NCBI GenBank assembly: GCA_964348685.1
Contig: CAYGDM010000005.1
Location: 1 to 30,492 of the forward strand
Direction: 5' to 3'
Source of the DNA: DALYDP01 sp964348685
GTDB lineage: Bacteria; Patescibacteriota; Gracilibacteria; Peribacterales; Peribacteraceae
Length of the DNA stretch: 30,492 nt
The translations under genes were made by a program, and so were the position numbers. The notes beneath the pieces were generated by a model. That model was not told where the DNA came from. It saw nothing but the letters and a program-made list of their open reading frames with translations, and searched no databases. Shown piece by piece: positions 20,416-28,020 of the stretch; position 1 is the stretch's first letter; the number at the start of each line of letters is the position of its first letter.

Positions 20416-21450
20416 TTACCGAAGTTCCTCGTACGTCCGCGATGGCTTGCCACCGCTCCCCATCCTCAACCGATAGATCATTTCGGCCATCTCGCCGCGG
20501 GTGATGTTTTGATCGAACGAAGTGATAGACGTGGGAATCGCGTTGTATAAAGCCAACGCCATCACATATTGCTCATACCAAGGATCGCTCTCTGGCACGG
20601 TAGCTGACCCGTCTTCTGCGAGGAGCGGCAGCTGTTGGACCCTTTCGGCATTTACGATAATTTTTGCCGCTTCGGCAAGGTTGATCGCGTTCATCGGCTT
20701 GAACGTGCCATCCAAATAGCCAGCGACAATGCCACGGCATCGGGCTTTATGGGCGAACGTGGCGTACCACGCGGTCTGGTCAACATCCGAGAACGGTGCA
20801 ATTTTGCACACTGGGCCGTCATCATCGAGTGAACTCATAAGGATCTTCATGAACTCCGCGCGGTTGATCGTGTTATCCGGCTTGTATGTACCGTCTTCAT
20901 AACCATGTACGAGACCGTGCGACTTCACGTAGAAGATCGCGTCGGAGTTCTCGTGACTGGTCGGCACGTCGGAGAAGCCCGAATCATTCGGGCAATCGCG
21001 CACGCGCCAACCGCACGTACCGTCGACACTCCTCATGCACGCAGGACCGCCGGCCGAACCGTCGGGACACATCCAATTCGGCATCATGATCTGCGACTCT
21101 CCGCATTCGTCCGGGGTGCACGCGTCCGTTTCGCCACCGTCCATGTGACATGGCGCCGCGAAGTAGTTGATGACCGTGCCGTCGTCCGTGCAGCGCGGGT
21201 GCGTCTTACCGTTCGCGCAGACGTACGGTGCACAGCTCGCCTCCTCTTCACCGGGGCATTGCTGCCACTCGCAATTATTATTGCCATCGCGTCCGACGTA
21301 CGTTTCGCCGTCGGGGCAGAGCTTGGCGTCCATCGTGCAAGCGACGGGGGAGAGCGCGTTTGCCGGGAGCGCTCCCGTCGCAACACTGAAGATCAACACG
21401 GCGAGGATCCCGACAACGAGCACGGCGATGAGCCAGAGGGGTTTATGCAT
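20416..21450 (-). CDS. SLH protein with N-terminal anchor and Cys-rich modules
   Basis: A 344-residue envelope protein. An N-terminal hydrophobic helix (residues 5-26, LWLIAVLVVGILAVLIFSVA) probably anchors it in the membrane. Residues 38-153 hold 14 cysteines in several short modules of the ACTMDAKLCPDGETY / NNCEWQQCP kind, reminiscent of small disulphide-rich extracellular domains. Three SLH repeats follow (about 158-340), with NRAEFMKILM, NLAEAAKIIVN and TRGEMAEMIYRLR as signatures. The large even number of cysteines implies disulphides and thus an oxidising exterior. The ATG at 21450 is chosen because TAGAAT ends 9 nt upstream; a GTG at 21456 is also in frame. It is the third of three consecutive SLH genes on this strand. 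Confidence 0.88.
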   Translation of the reverse strand: MHKPLWLIAVLVVGILAVLIFSVATGALPANALSPVACTMDAKLCPDGETYVGRDGNNNCEWQQCPGEEEASCAPYVCANGKTHPRCTDDGTVINYFAAPCHMDGGETDACTPDECGESQIMMPNWMCPDGSAGGPACMRSVDGTCGWRVRDCPNDSGFSDVPTSHENSDAIFYVKSHGLVHGYEDGTYKPDNTINRAEFMKILMSSLDDDGPVCKIAPFSDVDQTAWYATFAHKARCRGIVAGYLDGTFKPMNAINLAEAAKIIVNAERVQQLPLLAEDGSATVPESDPWYEQYVMALALYNAIPTSITSFDQNITRGEMAEMIYRLRMGSGGKPSRTYEELR

Positions 21451-21459
21451 ATGCACCGT

Positions 21460-21465
21460 ATTCTA
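21460..21465 (-). promoter_or_regulatory. -10 hexamer of Cys-rich SLH gene
   Basis: TAGAAT on the minus strand ends 9 nt before the ATG at 21450, which also decides between the GTG and ATG starts. Confidence 0.55.
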
Positions 21466-21500
21466 CGCTTCCTGGCGGCGAAGGTAACGCGCAACGGTAC

Positions 21501-22562
21501 TCAATCGATCACGATAGACTTAATGACCGTCGCGAGTTCGGCCTGCAGGCGCAGCTTGTCACGCTCCTGCTGCGCCCGATCAGCATCAGTTTCCGGCGCG
21601 ACGTTCGAAATGCCGATGGCCTTCTCGATGACGATGCACTGCGACGGATACACCTGGGAAAAGAATGTGATGACGTTGTACGTCGTGCCGGCGGCGCCAT
21701 CGTTCATTTCGTAGGCGGTAAACGTTTCTCCGCCGAGCTCAACCTCCTGGACGATGCCGTCCGTGCGGGAGGGGACCGTCGGGCACGTCTTGGGCGTCGA
21801 AATGCGTATAGTCGGATTGATGATAAATCGAGTCGAAGGCGCCATGATCCACACTTCACCGCCGTTGAGTTCCACATTCCAGCTCGTAGGATACCTGATG
21901 CTGTAGAGGGAGTTCGGAGCCGTGTAGGTGTGCGTGCCTTCGACAAAATCCCAAAAATCCCGGGAAGGCTTTTGCGTATTCTGCGTCTTCAGACGGAATA
22001 TCATCTCAGCCATCTCGCCGCGGGTGATGTATTGATCAGGCTCGGTAATCGACAGCGGAATAGCATGGTTATCTGCAAGGGCGGACACCGGATACGCGTA
22101 CCACGGAAACTGCGTTGCGGTATCTGTGACAACTTCCCACCGTGATGGAGGATCGAATGCCTTTACGATGATCTTCGCGGCTTCGACGAAGTTGATATTC
22201 GCGGCGCCGCGGAACGTACCGTCTGGATAGCCGTCGACCAGGCCTGTGTTTTTGGCTTCGCAAGCGTATCCGTAATACCACTCCGCGTAGCCGAAGCCCC
22301 GCGGATCGAAATCCGTGAAACACATGCTCGGCCCCGTGCCGATCGGTCCGACCGTCTCGATGAGGATCTTCACGAACTCCGCGCGGTTGATCGTCGCATC
22401 GGGCTGGAAGGTTCCATTCGCATAGCCTTCCACGATGCCCTCCGCTTTCACGTAGGCAATCGCCTCAGCGTTGGGATGATGGTCCTCGACGTCCGAGAAC
22501 GGCGCCGCGAACGCGAGCGAGGGGGCGAGAAGGCCAGCGAGAAAGAGGGCATGCGACATCAT
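21501..22562 (-). CDS. SLH protein with PsbP-like C-terminal domain
   Basis: A 353-residue secreted protein. It has a signal peptide (HALFLAGLLAPSLAFAA), then three SLH repeats (about 20-195) with NRAEFVKILIE, NFVEAAKIIVK and TRGEMAEMIFRLK signatures. The C-terminal domain (about 205-353) opens with NSLYSIRYPTSWNVEL, a pattern typical of PsbP-like or lipoprotein beta domains, and ends in a charged helix. The ligand is unknown. The start ATG (22562) overlaps the TGA stop of the preceding SLH gene as ATGA, so the pair is translationally coupled and likely made together. No promoter of its own is evident. Confidence 0.88.
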   Translation of the reverse strand: MMSHALFLAGLLAPSLAFAAPFSDVEDHHPNAEAIAYVKAEGIVEGYANGTFQPDATINRAEFVKILIETVGPIGTGPSMCFTDFDPRGFGYAEWYYGYACEAKNTGLVDGYPDGTFRGAANINFVEAAKIIVKAFDPPSRWEVVTDTATQFPWYAYPVSALADNHAIPLSITEPDQYITRGEMAEMIFRLKTQNTQKPSRDFWDFVEGTHTYTAPNSLYSIRYPTSWNVELNGGEVWIMAPSTRFIINPTIRISTPKTCPTVPSRTDGIVQEVELGGETFTAYEMNDGAAGTTYNVITFFSQVYPSQCIVIEKAIGISNVAPETDADRAQQERDKLRLQAELATVIKSIVID

Positions 22563-23605
22563 TGTGCGAGGCGGAAACTGTAGTAAAAATCCATGAATAA
22601 CCTATTCAATTCGTCGTCGATCCCACCGTTGGAGATGCGGAATATTTTCCCATCCGCTTCGATGAAAATATTCTGGGAAAGAAAGAGGGGGGACTGCGGC
22701 GTCGTGACGACCACCTTCGTGGCGGGCACGCCTTCAATGGGGATCACGTCGCGCAGTACCGTACGATCGGCAAATTGCCTCGCGATGCCCGCGATGAGAT
22801 CGTCGATGTCCGCAGCATCTGCGTCGTACACCCTGATCGACCACGTGGCGTCGTGCCCCAGATGGCTCTTTGGCCCGAATGTGGCGACCCATGCGTCCTG
22901 CATCGCCTTCTCGCCGAAGACGGTCCATTCGAGAGGAAGATCTACGGAAAAACCCTGCTCCACGAAGAGGCGCGCGTTCGCCGTGCCGGATAATTCGCCG
23001 TAGGTTTTCGACGGCTTGTCGTTATTACCGGTCTTCAGCCGGTAGATCATCTCCGCCATGTCGCCGCGCATGATCGGCTGGGTCATAGTCTGGATGTTCG
23101 TTGGGATTGCATTGAAAGACGCCATTTTTTCGACATACGGCTTATACCACACCGGATCCGTTTCAACGTCGCCGACGAAGGTGCGCACGAGGATCTTAGA
23201 AGCCTCCGCGAAATTGATGCCCGACGCGGGACTGAATGCACCGTTCGGATATCCGCTAACGATGCCCTTCGATTTTGCGACGCAAATGTATTTCGCGAAC
23301 CAGTCGCTGTTACGCACGTCGAAGAATCCGAGCGACGGATAGGAAGAGAGACAAGAATCGATCGTGCTTTGGGCGTTGAATTGCGCGCCCGTCACAATCT
23401 TCGTGAATTCCGCACGGTTGATGGGCATGTCGGGATGAAACCCGCCGTCGGCGTATCCTTCGACGATGCCTTCCGCCTTCAAGTACGCGATCGCGTCCGC
23501 GTTCGGATGATCGAACGACACGTCGTTGAACGGAGTGCTCGCGGAAGCGGATACCGCAATCGAGAGGACCGATGCGGCGAAAACGAGACGGAGGGGGGTG
23601 TGCAT
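22559..23605 (-). CDS. SLH protein with PsbP-like C-terminal domain (first of pair)
   Basis: A 348-residue secreted protein. It has a signal peptide (LRLVFAASVLSIAVSASA, residues 5-22), three SLH repeats (about 25-205) with NRAEFTKIVTG, NFAEASKILVR and MRGDMAEMIYRLK, and a C-terminal domain (about 212-348) with GFSVDLPLEWTVFGEKAMQD, similar in layout to that of the next gene. The two genes are probably diverged duplicates. The longer open frame from 23764 is rejected because it has Arg-rich non-signal sequence. TAGAGT (23613-23618, minus) ends 7 nt before this ATG, and its first three bases are the TAG stop of the Nudix gene. The stop overlaps the following start (ATGA). Confidence 0.88.
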   Translation of the reverse strand: MHTPLRLVFAASVLSIAVSASASTPFNDVSFDHPNADAIAYLKAEGIVEGYADGGFHPDMPINRAEFTKIVTGAQFNAQSTIDSCLSSYPSLGFFDVRNSDWFAKYICVAKSKGIVSGYPNGAFSPASGINFAEASKILVRTFVGDVETDPVWYKPYVEKMASFNAIPTNIQTMTQPIMRGDMAEMIYRLKTGNNDKPSKTYGELSGTANARLFVEQGFSVDLPLEWTVFGEKAMQDAWVATFGPKSHLGHDATWSIRVYDADAADIDDLIAGIARQFADRTVLRDVIPIEGVPATKVVVTTPQSPLFLSQNIFIEADGKIFRISNGGIDDELNRLFMDFYYSFRLAQ

Positions 23606-23612
23606 ACGCACC

Positions 23613-23618
23613 ACTCTA
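23613..23618 (-). promoter_or_regulatory. -10 hexamer of first clustered SLH gene, overlapping upstream stop
   Basis: TAGAGT on the minus strand ends 7 nt before the ATG at 23605. Its TAG is the stop codon of the upstream Nudix gene, the same arrangement as at 28889. Confidence 0.6.
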
Positions 23619-24098
23619 CCCCATCGCCCGCACGGCCGCCCCCAAGAGTTCATGCTTCGCGTCGAACGTAAGGACGCCCTCGATGTTTTTTCCTTCGAAA
23701 AACAGCGGCATCCATGCGTCGTCGCCCTTCCACATTTTGTCGTAGGGAACGTCGGAAATATCAAACCACCGCGGCGTGATCATCTCGGCGGTTTCTACTG
23801 GTTCGCCGAGAACGCCCGACCCGCGGAACACGTGGCATTCGTGCAATTTCTCATCGCCTTCGATGTCGAAGAAGAGCATGCCCGCTTTTTCGAGCGTCTC
23901 GACGTCGATCCCTACCTCTTCTCTCAGCTCACGGCGCGCGGCCTCTTCGATCGTCTCGCCGGCTTCCACTTTGCCGCCGTACCCGTTCCACCATCCGCCG
24001 CCGAAGCCGTCTTTTTTCATGCTCAAAAGCACGCGGCCGTTCTCGTGGACCATCACGAGTGTCGAGAGTTTGCGAGGACGATTATTCGTTGGCTCCAT
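23616..24098 (-). CDS. MutT/Nudix hydrolase, MTH1-like
   Basis: A 160-residue Nudix hydrolase, probably a sanitiser of oxidised purine nucleotides. The Nudix box GX5EX7REUXEEXGU is complete at residues 42-64 (G42, E48, R56-E57, E60-E61, G63). Text around it (LSTLVMVHENGRVLLSMKKD, GFGGGWWNGYGGKV, and further down HVFRGSGVLGEPVETAEM and MWKGDDAWMPLF) recalls human MTH1/NUDT1 more than Escherichia coli MutT, both in the MKK-GFG-WNG block and in the PVE-x-x-EM and MW-x-x-D-x-W segments. From memory, MTH1 family members hydrolyse 8-oxo-dGTP and 2-OH-dATP. The ATG at 24098 lies inside the end of secA (17-nt overlap), so the two genes are co-transcribed. Confidence 0.92.
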   Translation of the reverse strand: MEPTNNRPRKLSTLVMVHENGRVLLSMKKDGFGGGWWNGYGGKVEAGETIEEAARRELREEVGIDVETLEKAGMLFFDIEGDEKLHECHVFRGSGVLGEPVETAEMITPRWFDISDVPYDKMWKGDDAWMPLFFEGKNIEGVLTFDAKHELLGAAVRAMG

Positions 24099-26778
24099 GG
24101 CACTTCTTGTATTTCTTCCCGCTGCCGCAGGGGCATGGATCGTTGCGGCCGACCTTCGCGGCTTCGATCGGCTGCTGCGCAGGCGCGTGGCGCTTCTGCG
24201 CGCCCTGGAGCACGGCGCTGCCTTCGAGCGACGGCTGACCCACGCCCGTGTTGCGAAGTTCACTTTCGATCTCGGCTTCGTTCGTCTGCAAACCCGAGAG
24301 ATCCTGCTCCGCCTGCTGGATGATGCGCTGCGGCGCGAACTGCGCGAAGTCGATGCCAAGCAACGTGCGAGCAATCGTCGCGTCGATGGTCTGGAGCAAC
24401 TCCTGGAACATGCGGAACGCGCGGTCCTGGTACTCGATGAGAGGATCGCGCTGCGCGTAGCCGGAGAATGCGACCTGCTCGCGGAGGTGTGCCATTGCGT
24501 CGATGTGATCCATCCAGTGCGTGTCGATCGAGCGCAGCACGACGACGCGCTCCGCGCGGGAGACGACGTCGGCCGGGTGCTCGGCGCTCTTCGCTTCGTA
24601 GACCTTCACGATCGTGGCTTCGGCAAGGTCTTTCAACGTGTCGGGGTCGCGCGTGCCGCGGATCGTTTCGGGCGAGAGTGCCTTCTTCAATTCGGGGTGC
24701 AGCGCGCCGAACGCGTCGCTCATTTTCTCGGCCTCCCACAGGTCGACGTCGACCGTCGGGGCGTGCATCGTGACGATCGCGGCGGCTTCTTTCGTGAGCG
24801 CTTTGAGAATGTCTTCGCGCAAACCGCCTGAAGCGAGCGTTTCGGATTCAGACTGTGCGGCGAGCTTTTCAAGCAACGCATGGCGACGCTTGTAGATGAT
24901 ATCGCGGTGCCGGTTCATCACGTCGTCGTACTGGAGCACGTGTTTGCGGACGTCGAAGTGATGGCCTTCCACGCGCTTCTGCGCGCTCTGGATACTGCGC
25001 GAAACGATGCCGTTCTGGAGAGGCTGGTCATCGGGAACTTTCAGGCGTTCCATCATCGTCTTCAGGCGGTCGCCGCCGAAGAGACGCATGAAGTCGTCTT
25101 CCATCGAGACGAAGAAGAAGCTCTCTCCCTTGTCGCCCTGGCGGCCCGAACGACCGCGGAGCTGGTTATCGATGCGACGCGATTCGTGGCGCTCCGTACC
25201 GATGATGCAGAGGCCTCCCATCTCCGCCACGCCCTCGCCGAGCTTGATGTCGGTACCGCGACCGGCCATGTTCGTGGCGATCATCACCGCGCCTTTTTGA
25301 CCAGCGAGAGCCACAATCTCGGCTTCCTTCTCGTGCTGTTTCGCGTTGAGAACGCTGTGCGTAATGCCCTGCTCGGTGAGCAGCGCGCTCATCGCTTCCG
25401 ACTTCTCGATCGATGTCGTACCGATCAGCACAGGCTGGCCGGCGGCGTGCTTCTCCTTCGCGAGCTTCGCGGCGGCGATGAATTTCGCGGCGACGGTGCG
25501 GTAGATGGAATCCGGATTGTCGACGCGGACCATCGGTCTGTGGGTGGGCACCACGATCGTGCGCAATTTATAGATCGATTCGAATTCTTCCTCTTCCGTC
25601 TTCGCCGTGCCGGTCATGCCCGCGAGCTTCTTGTAGAGGCGGAAGTAGTTTTGGAACGTGATCGTCGCGAGCGTCTTACTTTCGCGCTGCACCTCCACTC
25701 CTTCCTTCGCCTCGATCGCCTGATGGAGCCCGTGGCTATAGCGGCGGCCCGGCATGAGGCGGCCGGTGAACTCGTCGACGATGATCACCTCGCCATCTTT
25801 CACGACGTAGTCGACGTCGCGCTGGTAGATCGCGTGCGCGCGGAGCGCCTGCTCGATGTGATGCACTTCTTCGAAACCTTTTTCGGTGTAAATATTCTCC
25901 ACGCCGAGAAGCTTCTCCATCGTCTTGATGCCTTCGTCGGTGAGGACCGCGGCGCGCTGTTTTTCGTCTTTCGTGAAATGTGTATTGGGCTGCAATTGCC
26001 GCACCAATTGGGCGTACTGACCGTATTTCGCGGTCGATTCGCCGGCGGGCTGACTGATGATGAGCGGCGTGCGGGCTTCGTCGATGAGGATCGAGTCCAC
26101 TTCGTCGACGATCGCGTAGTTGAGCGCTCGCTGCACTTTGTTCTTGAGCGACGACGCCATGTTGTCGCGCAGATAATCGAAGCCGAATTCGTTGTTCGTG
26201 CCATAGGTGATGTCGCTGCCGTACGCAGCGCGGCGTTCTTCGGTGGAGAGGCCGTGCACCACGCATCCGACCGTGAGGCCGAGCGCCTTGTAGAGGACGC
26301 CCATCCACGCGGAGTCGCGCTTGGCGAGGTAGTCGTTCACTGTGACGACGTGCACGCCGTTACCGGCGAGCGCGTTGAGGTACACGGGAAGCGTCGACAC
26401 GAGCGTTTTTCCTTCACCTGTCTTCATTTCCGCGATGGCGCCGCGATGGAGGACCGCGCCGCCGAGAAGCTGCACGTCGAAGGGGACCATGTTCCAGGTT
26501 AAGGTCTGACTGCCAATGCCGAGCGTCTCGCCTTGGAGCAACTCGCACGCACGGACCACGACCGCGAACGCTTCGGGGAGGAGATCGTTCAACGACGCGC
26601 CGTCGGCGATTTTTTTCTTCAACTCTTCCGTCTTCGCCGGGAGCGTCTCGCGCGTGAGCGCGCGGATGTCCGCGACCTTCTCGGCCTCGCGAACCTGGCG
26701 CACGACGGGCCAGAGCTTCTTCAGCTCTTTCTCGTTCGGGTCGCCGAGGAGTTTGTTGATAGAGTCGAGGATCGCCAT
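24082..26778 (-). CDS. secA: Protein translocase ATPase SecA
   Basis: SecA is the cytoplasmic motor that pushes preproteins through SecYEG. The protein has 898 residues, full length. Marks are the opening DSINKLLGDPNEKELKK and Walker A MKTGEGKT (118-125). VTVNDYLAKRDSAWMG, TYGTNNEFGFDYLRDNM, and the DEVDSILIDEARTPLIIS Walker B and DEAD-like region follow. GTTSIEKSEAMSALL and ATNMAGRGTDIKLG lie in the second motor domain. The C-terminal zinc site is CPCGSGKKYKKCH, which in other species binds SecB and lipids. The start at 26778 fits the family. It heads the minus-strand block containing the signal-peptide-bearing SLH genes. A perfect 8-bp hairpin lies in its short leader. The stop overlaps the Nudix start. 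Confidence 0.98.
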   Translation of the reverse strand: MAILDSINKLLGDPNEKELKKLWPVVRQVREAEKVADIRALTRETLPAKTEELKKKIADGASLNDLLPEAFAVVVRACELLQGETLGIGSQTLTWNMVPFDVQLLGGAVLHRGAIAEMKTGEGKTLVSTLPVYLNALAGNGVHVVTVNDYLAKRDSAWMGVLYKALGLTVGCVVHGLSTEERRAAYGSDITYGTNNEFGFDYLRDNMASSLKNKVQRALNYAIVDEVDSILIDEARTPLIISQPAGESTAKYGQYAQLVRQLQPNTHFTKDEKQRAAVLTDEGIKTMEKLLGVENIYTEKGFEEVHHIEQALRAHAIYQRDVDYVVKDGEVIIVDEFTGRLMPGRRYSHGLHQAIEAKEGVEVQRESKTLATITFQNYFRLYKKLAGMTGTAKTEEEEFESIYKLRTIVVPTHRPMVRVDNPDSIYRTVAAKFIAAAKLAKEKHAAGQPVLIGTTSIEKSEAMSALLTEQGITHSVLNAKQHEKEAEIVALAGQKGAVMIATNMAGRGTDIKLGEGVAEMGGLCIIGTERHESRRIDNQLRGRSGRQGDKGESFFFVSMEDDFMRLFGGDRLKTMMERLKVPDDQPLQNGIVSRSIQSAQKRVEGHHFDVRKHVLQYDDVMNRHRDIIYKRRHALLEKLAAQSESETLASGGLREDILKALTKEAAAIVTMHAPTVDVDLWEAEKMSDAFGALHPELKKALSPETIRGTRDPDTLKDLAEATIVKVYEAKSAEHPADVVSRAERVVVLRSIDTHWMDHIDAMAHLREQVAFSGYAQRDPLIEYQDRAFRMFQELLQTIDATIARTLLGIDFAQFAPQRIIQQAEQDLSGLQTNEAEIESELRNTGVGQPSLEGSAVLQGAQKRHAPAQQPIEAAKVGRNDPCPCGSGKKYKKCHGANE

Positions 26779-26790
26779 ATCGAGCGTGCA

Positions 26791-26813
26791 GCCTAGCCGA
26801 TTTCAGGCTAGGC
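26791..26813 (-). promoter_or_regulatory. Hairpin in the secA 5' leader
   Basis: GCCTAGCC (26791-26798) and GGCTAGGC (26806-26813) form a perfect 8-bp stem with a 7-nt loop. It begins about where transcription from the TAGAAT -10 should start and ends 13 nt before the secA ATG. A T run is lacking, so it is not a terminator in this direction. Confidence 0.6.
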
Positions 26814-26820
26814 GACGAGC

Positions 26821-26826
26821 ATTCTA
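26821..26826 (-). promoter_or_regulatory. -10 hexamer of secA
   Basis: TAGAAT on the minus strand, preceded by TG (TGTAGAAT), lies 42 nt before the secA ATG. This gives a real leader, unlike most genes in the window. A TTGTCA about 20 nt further upstream is a poorly spaced -35 candidate. Confidence 0.5.
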
Positions 26827-26845
26827 CACCAGAATACGACAGGAA

Positions 26846-26873
26846 TTGACAAAGGCTTCAAAGAAAGTACGGT
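26846..26873 (+). promoter_or_regulatory. Promoter of membrane protein gene at 26954
   Basis: A consensus -35 TTGACA (26846-26851) and a weaker -10 TACGGT (26868-26873) are separated by 16 nt. The leader to the ATG would be about 75 nt. Confidence 0.45.
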
Positions 26874-26953
26874 TATATCAAGCAATACGCATGCAACGAG
26901 GCATGGCGTGTTGCCATCGTTCGTTCACATGCAGGAAATAGAGGAATCGATAT

Positions 26954-27340
26954 ATGTCACTGTTTCACGATGTTCCAGGGTACGTGTTTTGGCCAGGCGC
27001 GTTCGCCGTCTATGCATTCCTAGGCATGATTTTCTGGTTCGCCATGTCTTACTTTGATCCATGGCTGGACCGCTGTTTGCTCTATGTCTTCGGTGAAGAC
27101 TGTGAACTATCCGAAAAAGCCCAATCCCGGGGGCAGGCGTTCGTACTATTTTGGATATGGTTCGTCGTTTTTGCTTTCGTGTTCATGATCGTGCTGCTCG
27201 CGACATGCAAATTCCTCGCTCTCAGCATCATCAACGGATCCATCGAGTTCGTCATAGCTTGCAGAAGCGATCCATGGACGATGGAAAAGTTCGAACTTCC
27301 GAAGAACCTCAACCAATCGGGAAAAAAGCTGCATGAATGA
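26954..27340 (+). CDS. Small membrane protein (128 aa), unknown
   Basis: The protein has a hydrophobic segment near residues 10-33 (WPGAFAVYAFLGMIFWFAMS) and a long one near 62-88 (AFVLFWIWFVVFAFVFMIVL and onward). Between them lies a short acidic loop with two cysteines (CLLYVFGEDCELSE), and a soluble tail follows. No family is recognised. The ATG at 26954 is set by GAGGAA (26941-26946) 7 nt upstream, a proper Shine-Dalgarno site. The A+T-rich start region and the -35/-10 promoter differ from the leaderless genes around it. It shares these traits with the small membrane protein at 3663, so both may have another origin or regulation. Confidence 0.65.
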   Translation: MSLFHDVPGYVFWPGAFAVYAFLGMIFWFAMSYFDPWLDRCLLYVFGEDCELSEKAQSRGQAFVLFWIWFVVFAFVFMIVLLATCKFLALSIINGSIEFVIACRSDPWTMEKFELPKNLNQSGKKLHE

Positions 27341-27343
27341 ACC

Positions 27344-27389
27344 GGTGCCTCGGCACCAACCTTGGGACCCGACGCTCGTCGTCGGGTCC
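27344..27389. terminator. Two hairpins between convergent genes
   Basis: GGTGC/GCACC (27344-27348, 27353-27357) is followed by a strong 10-bp stem GGACCCGACG/CGTCGGGTCC (27365-27374, 27380-27389) with a 5-nt loop. They lie between the convergent membrane protein gene and tsaB. Neither strand has a long T run, so termination is plausible but not certain. Confidence 0.5.
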
Positions 27390-27399
27390 TTCGCCATGC

Positions 27400-28017
27400 T
27401 TAAATCCCCCGTCCGTACCAGGGAACGAGCTGCTTTTCCCTGTAGGATAAACCACTGAGAAATGCCGGCAACACGCTCTCCAATGGTGCCGGCGCAGGAA
27501 ACGATGCGCCTGCTTCGGTGAGCATGGTTTTGTGCGCGTCCATCAGGTCGCCAACGACCGCTATGCCTGGAGCGATGGATTTCAGAACATCTTCGAGCAG
27601 TGCGAGTGTCGGCTCTTTCCATGGGCCGCCGCACACGAATACCTGATCGCTGCGCGTCGAATGGATCCAGAATATTTCGCCGTGTGGTTGCTTGGCGCGC
27701 CAAGCAACCACATCACCGCAAGTAAGCATCAACTCGGATCCATGATATCCAGCAATTGGAATGTTCAATTGAGCAGCCAACGCGTTCGCGAACGTCACCG
27801 CGCCGCGCACGCTCGTGAATCCGCCGGGACCAAGGTTGCACGCGACGGCTTCGATGTCTTCTTTCTTCCACTGCGCTTCTTTCAATACTTCTTCCGTCAT
27901 CGGAATGAATTCCGCATCGCTCACGCGCGCGACATGCTTGATCGCGACGACACAGTCGCCGTCGACGCATGCGAGATGGCCGGAATGGGAGGAGAAATCG
28001 ATCGAGAAGGTCTTCAC
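27400..28017 (-). CDS. tsaB: tRNA threonylcarbamoyladenosine biosynthesis protein TsaB
   Basis: TsaB is the scaffold partner of TsaD in making the t6A modification at position 37 of ANN-decoding tRNAs. The protein has 205 residues. The N-terminal ASKHA fold is visible as KTFSIDFSSHSGHLACVDGD. The family signature is LGPGGFTSVRGAVTFANALA (62-81), where GPGSFTGLR is the common form, followed by IPIAGYHGSELM. The usual length and the absence of the metal-binding histidines of TsaD fit TsaB. The start is GTG at 28017, since the first strand begins there and TACCCT (28024-28029, minus) ends exactly 6 nt upstream. It shares a divergent promoter module with the GT2 gene. TsaD and TsaE are not in the window. 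Confidence 0.9.
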   Translation of the reverse strand: MKTFSIDFSSHSGHLACVDGDCVVAIKHVARVSDAEFIPMTEEVLKEAQWKKEDIEAVACNLGPGGFTSVRGAVTFANALAAQLNIPIAGYHGSELMLTCGDVVAWRAKQPHGEIFWIHSTRSDQVFVCGGPWKEPTLALLEDVLKSIAPGIAVVGDLMDAHKTMLTEAGASFPAPAPLESVLPAFLSGLSYREKQLVPWYGRGI

Positions 28018-28020
28018 TCG

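Noticed and set aside
24880..26502. A 540-aa open frame on the plus strand opposite secA
   Set aside because: It is the antisense shadow of secA. Its translation is rich in His, Arg, Asp and Val in the manner of G+C-rich reverse frames, and the minus frame has all SecA motifs.
27365..27389. A classic intrinsic terminator
   Set aside because: The 10-bp stem is strong but is followed by only two T residues on the plus strand and none on the minus, so I list it as a possible terminator only.
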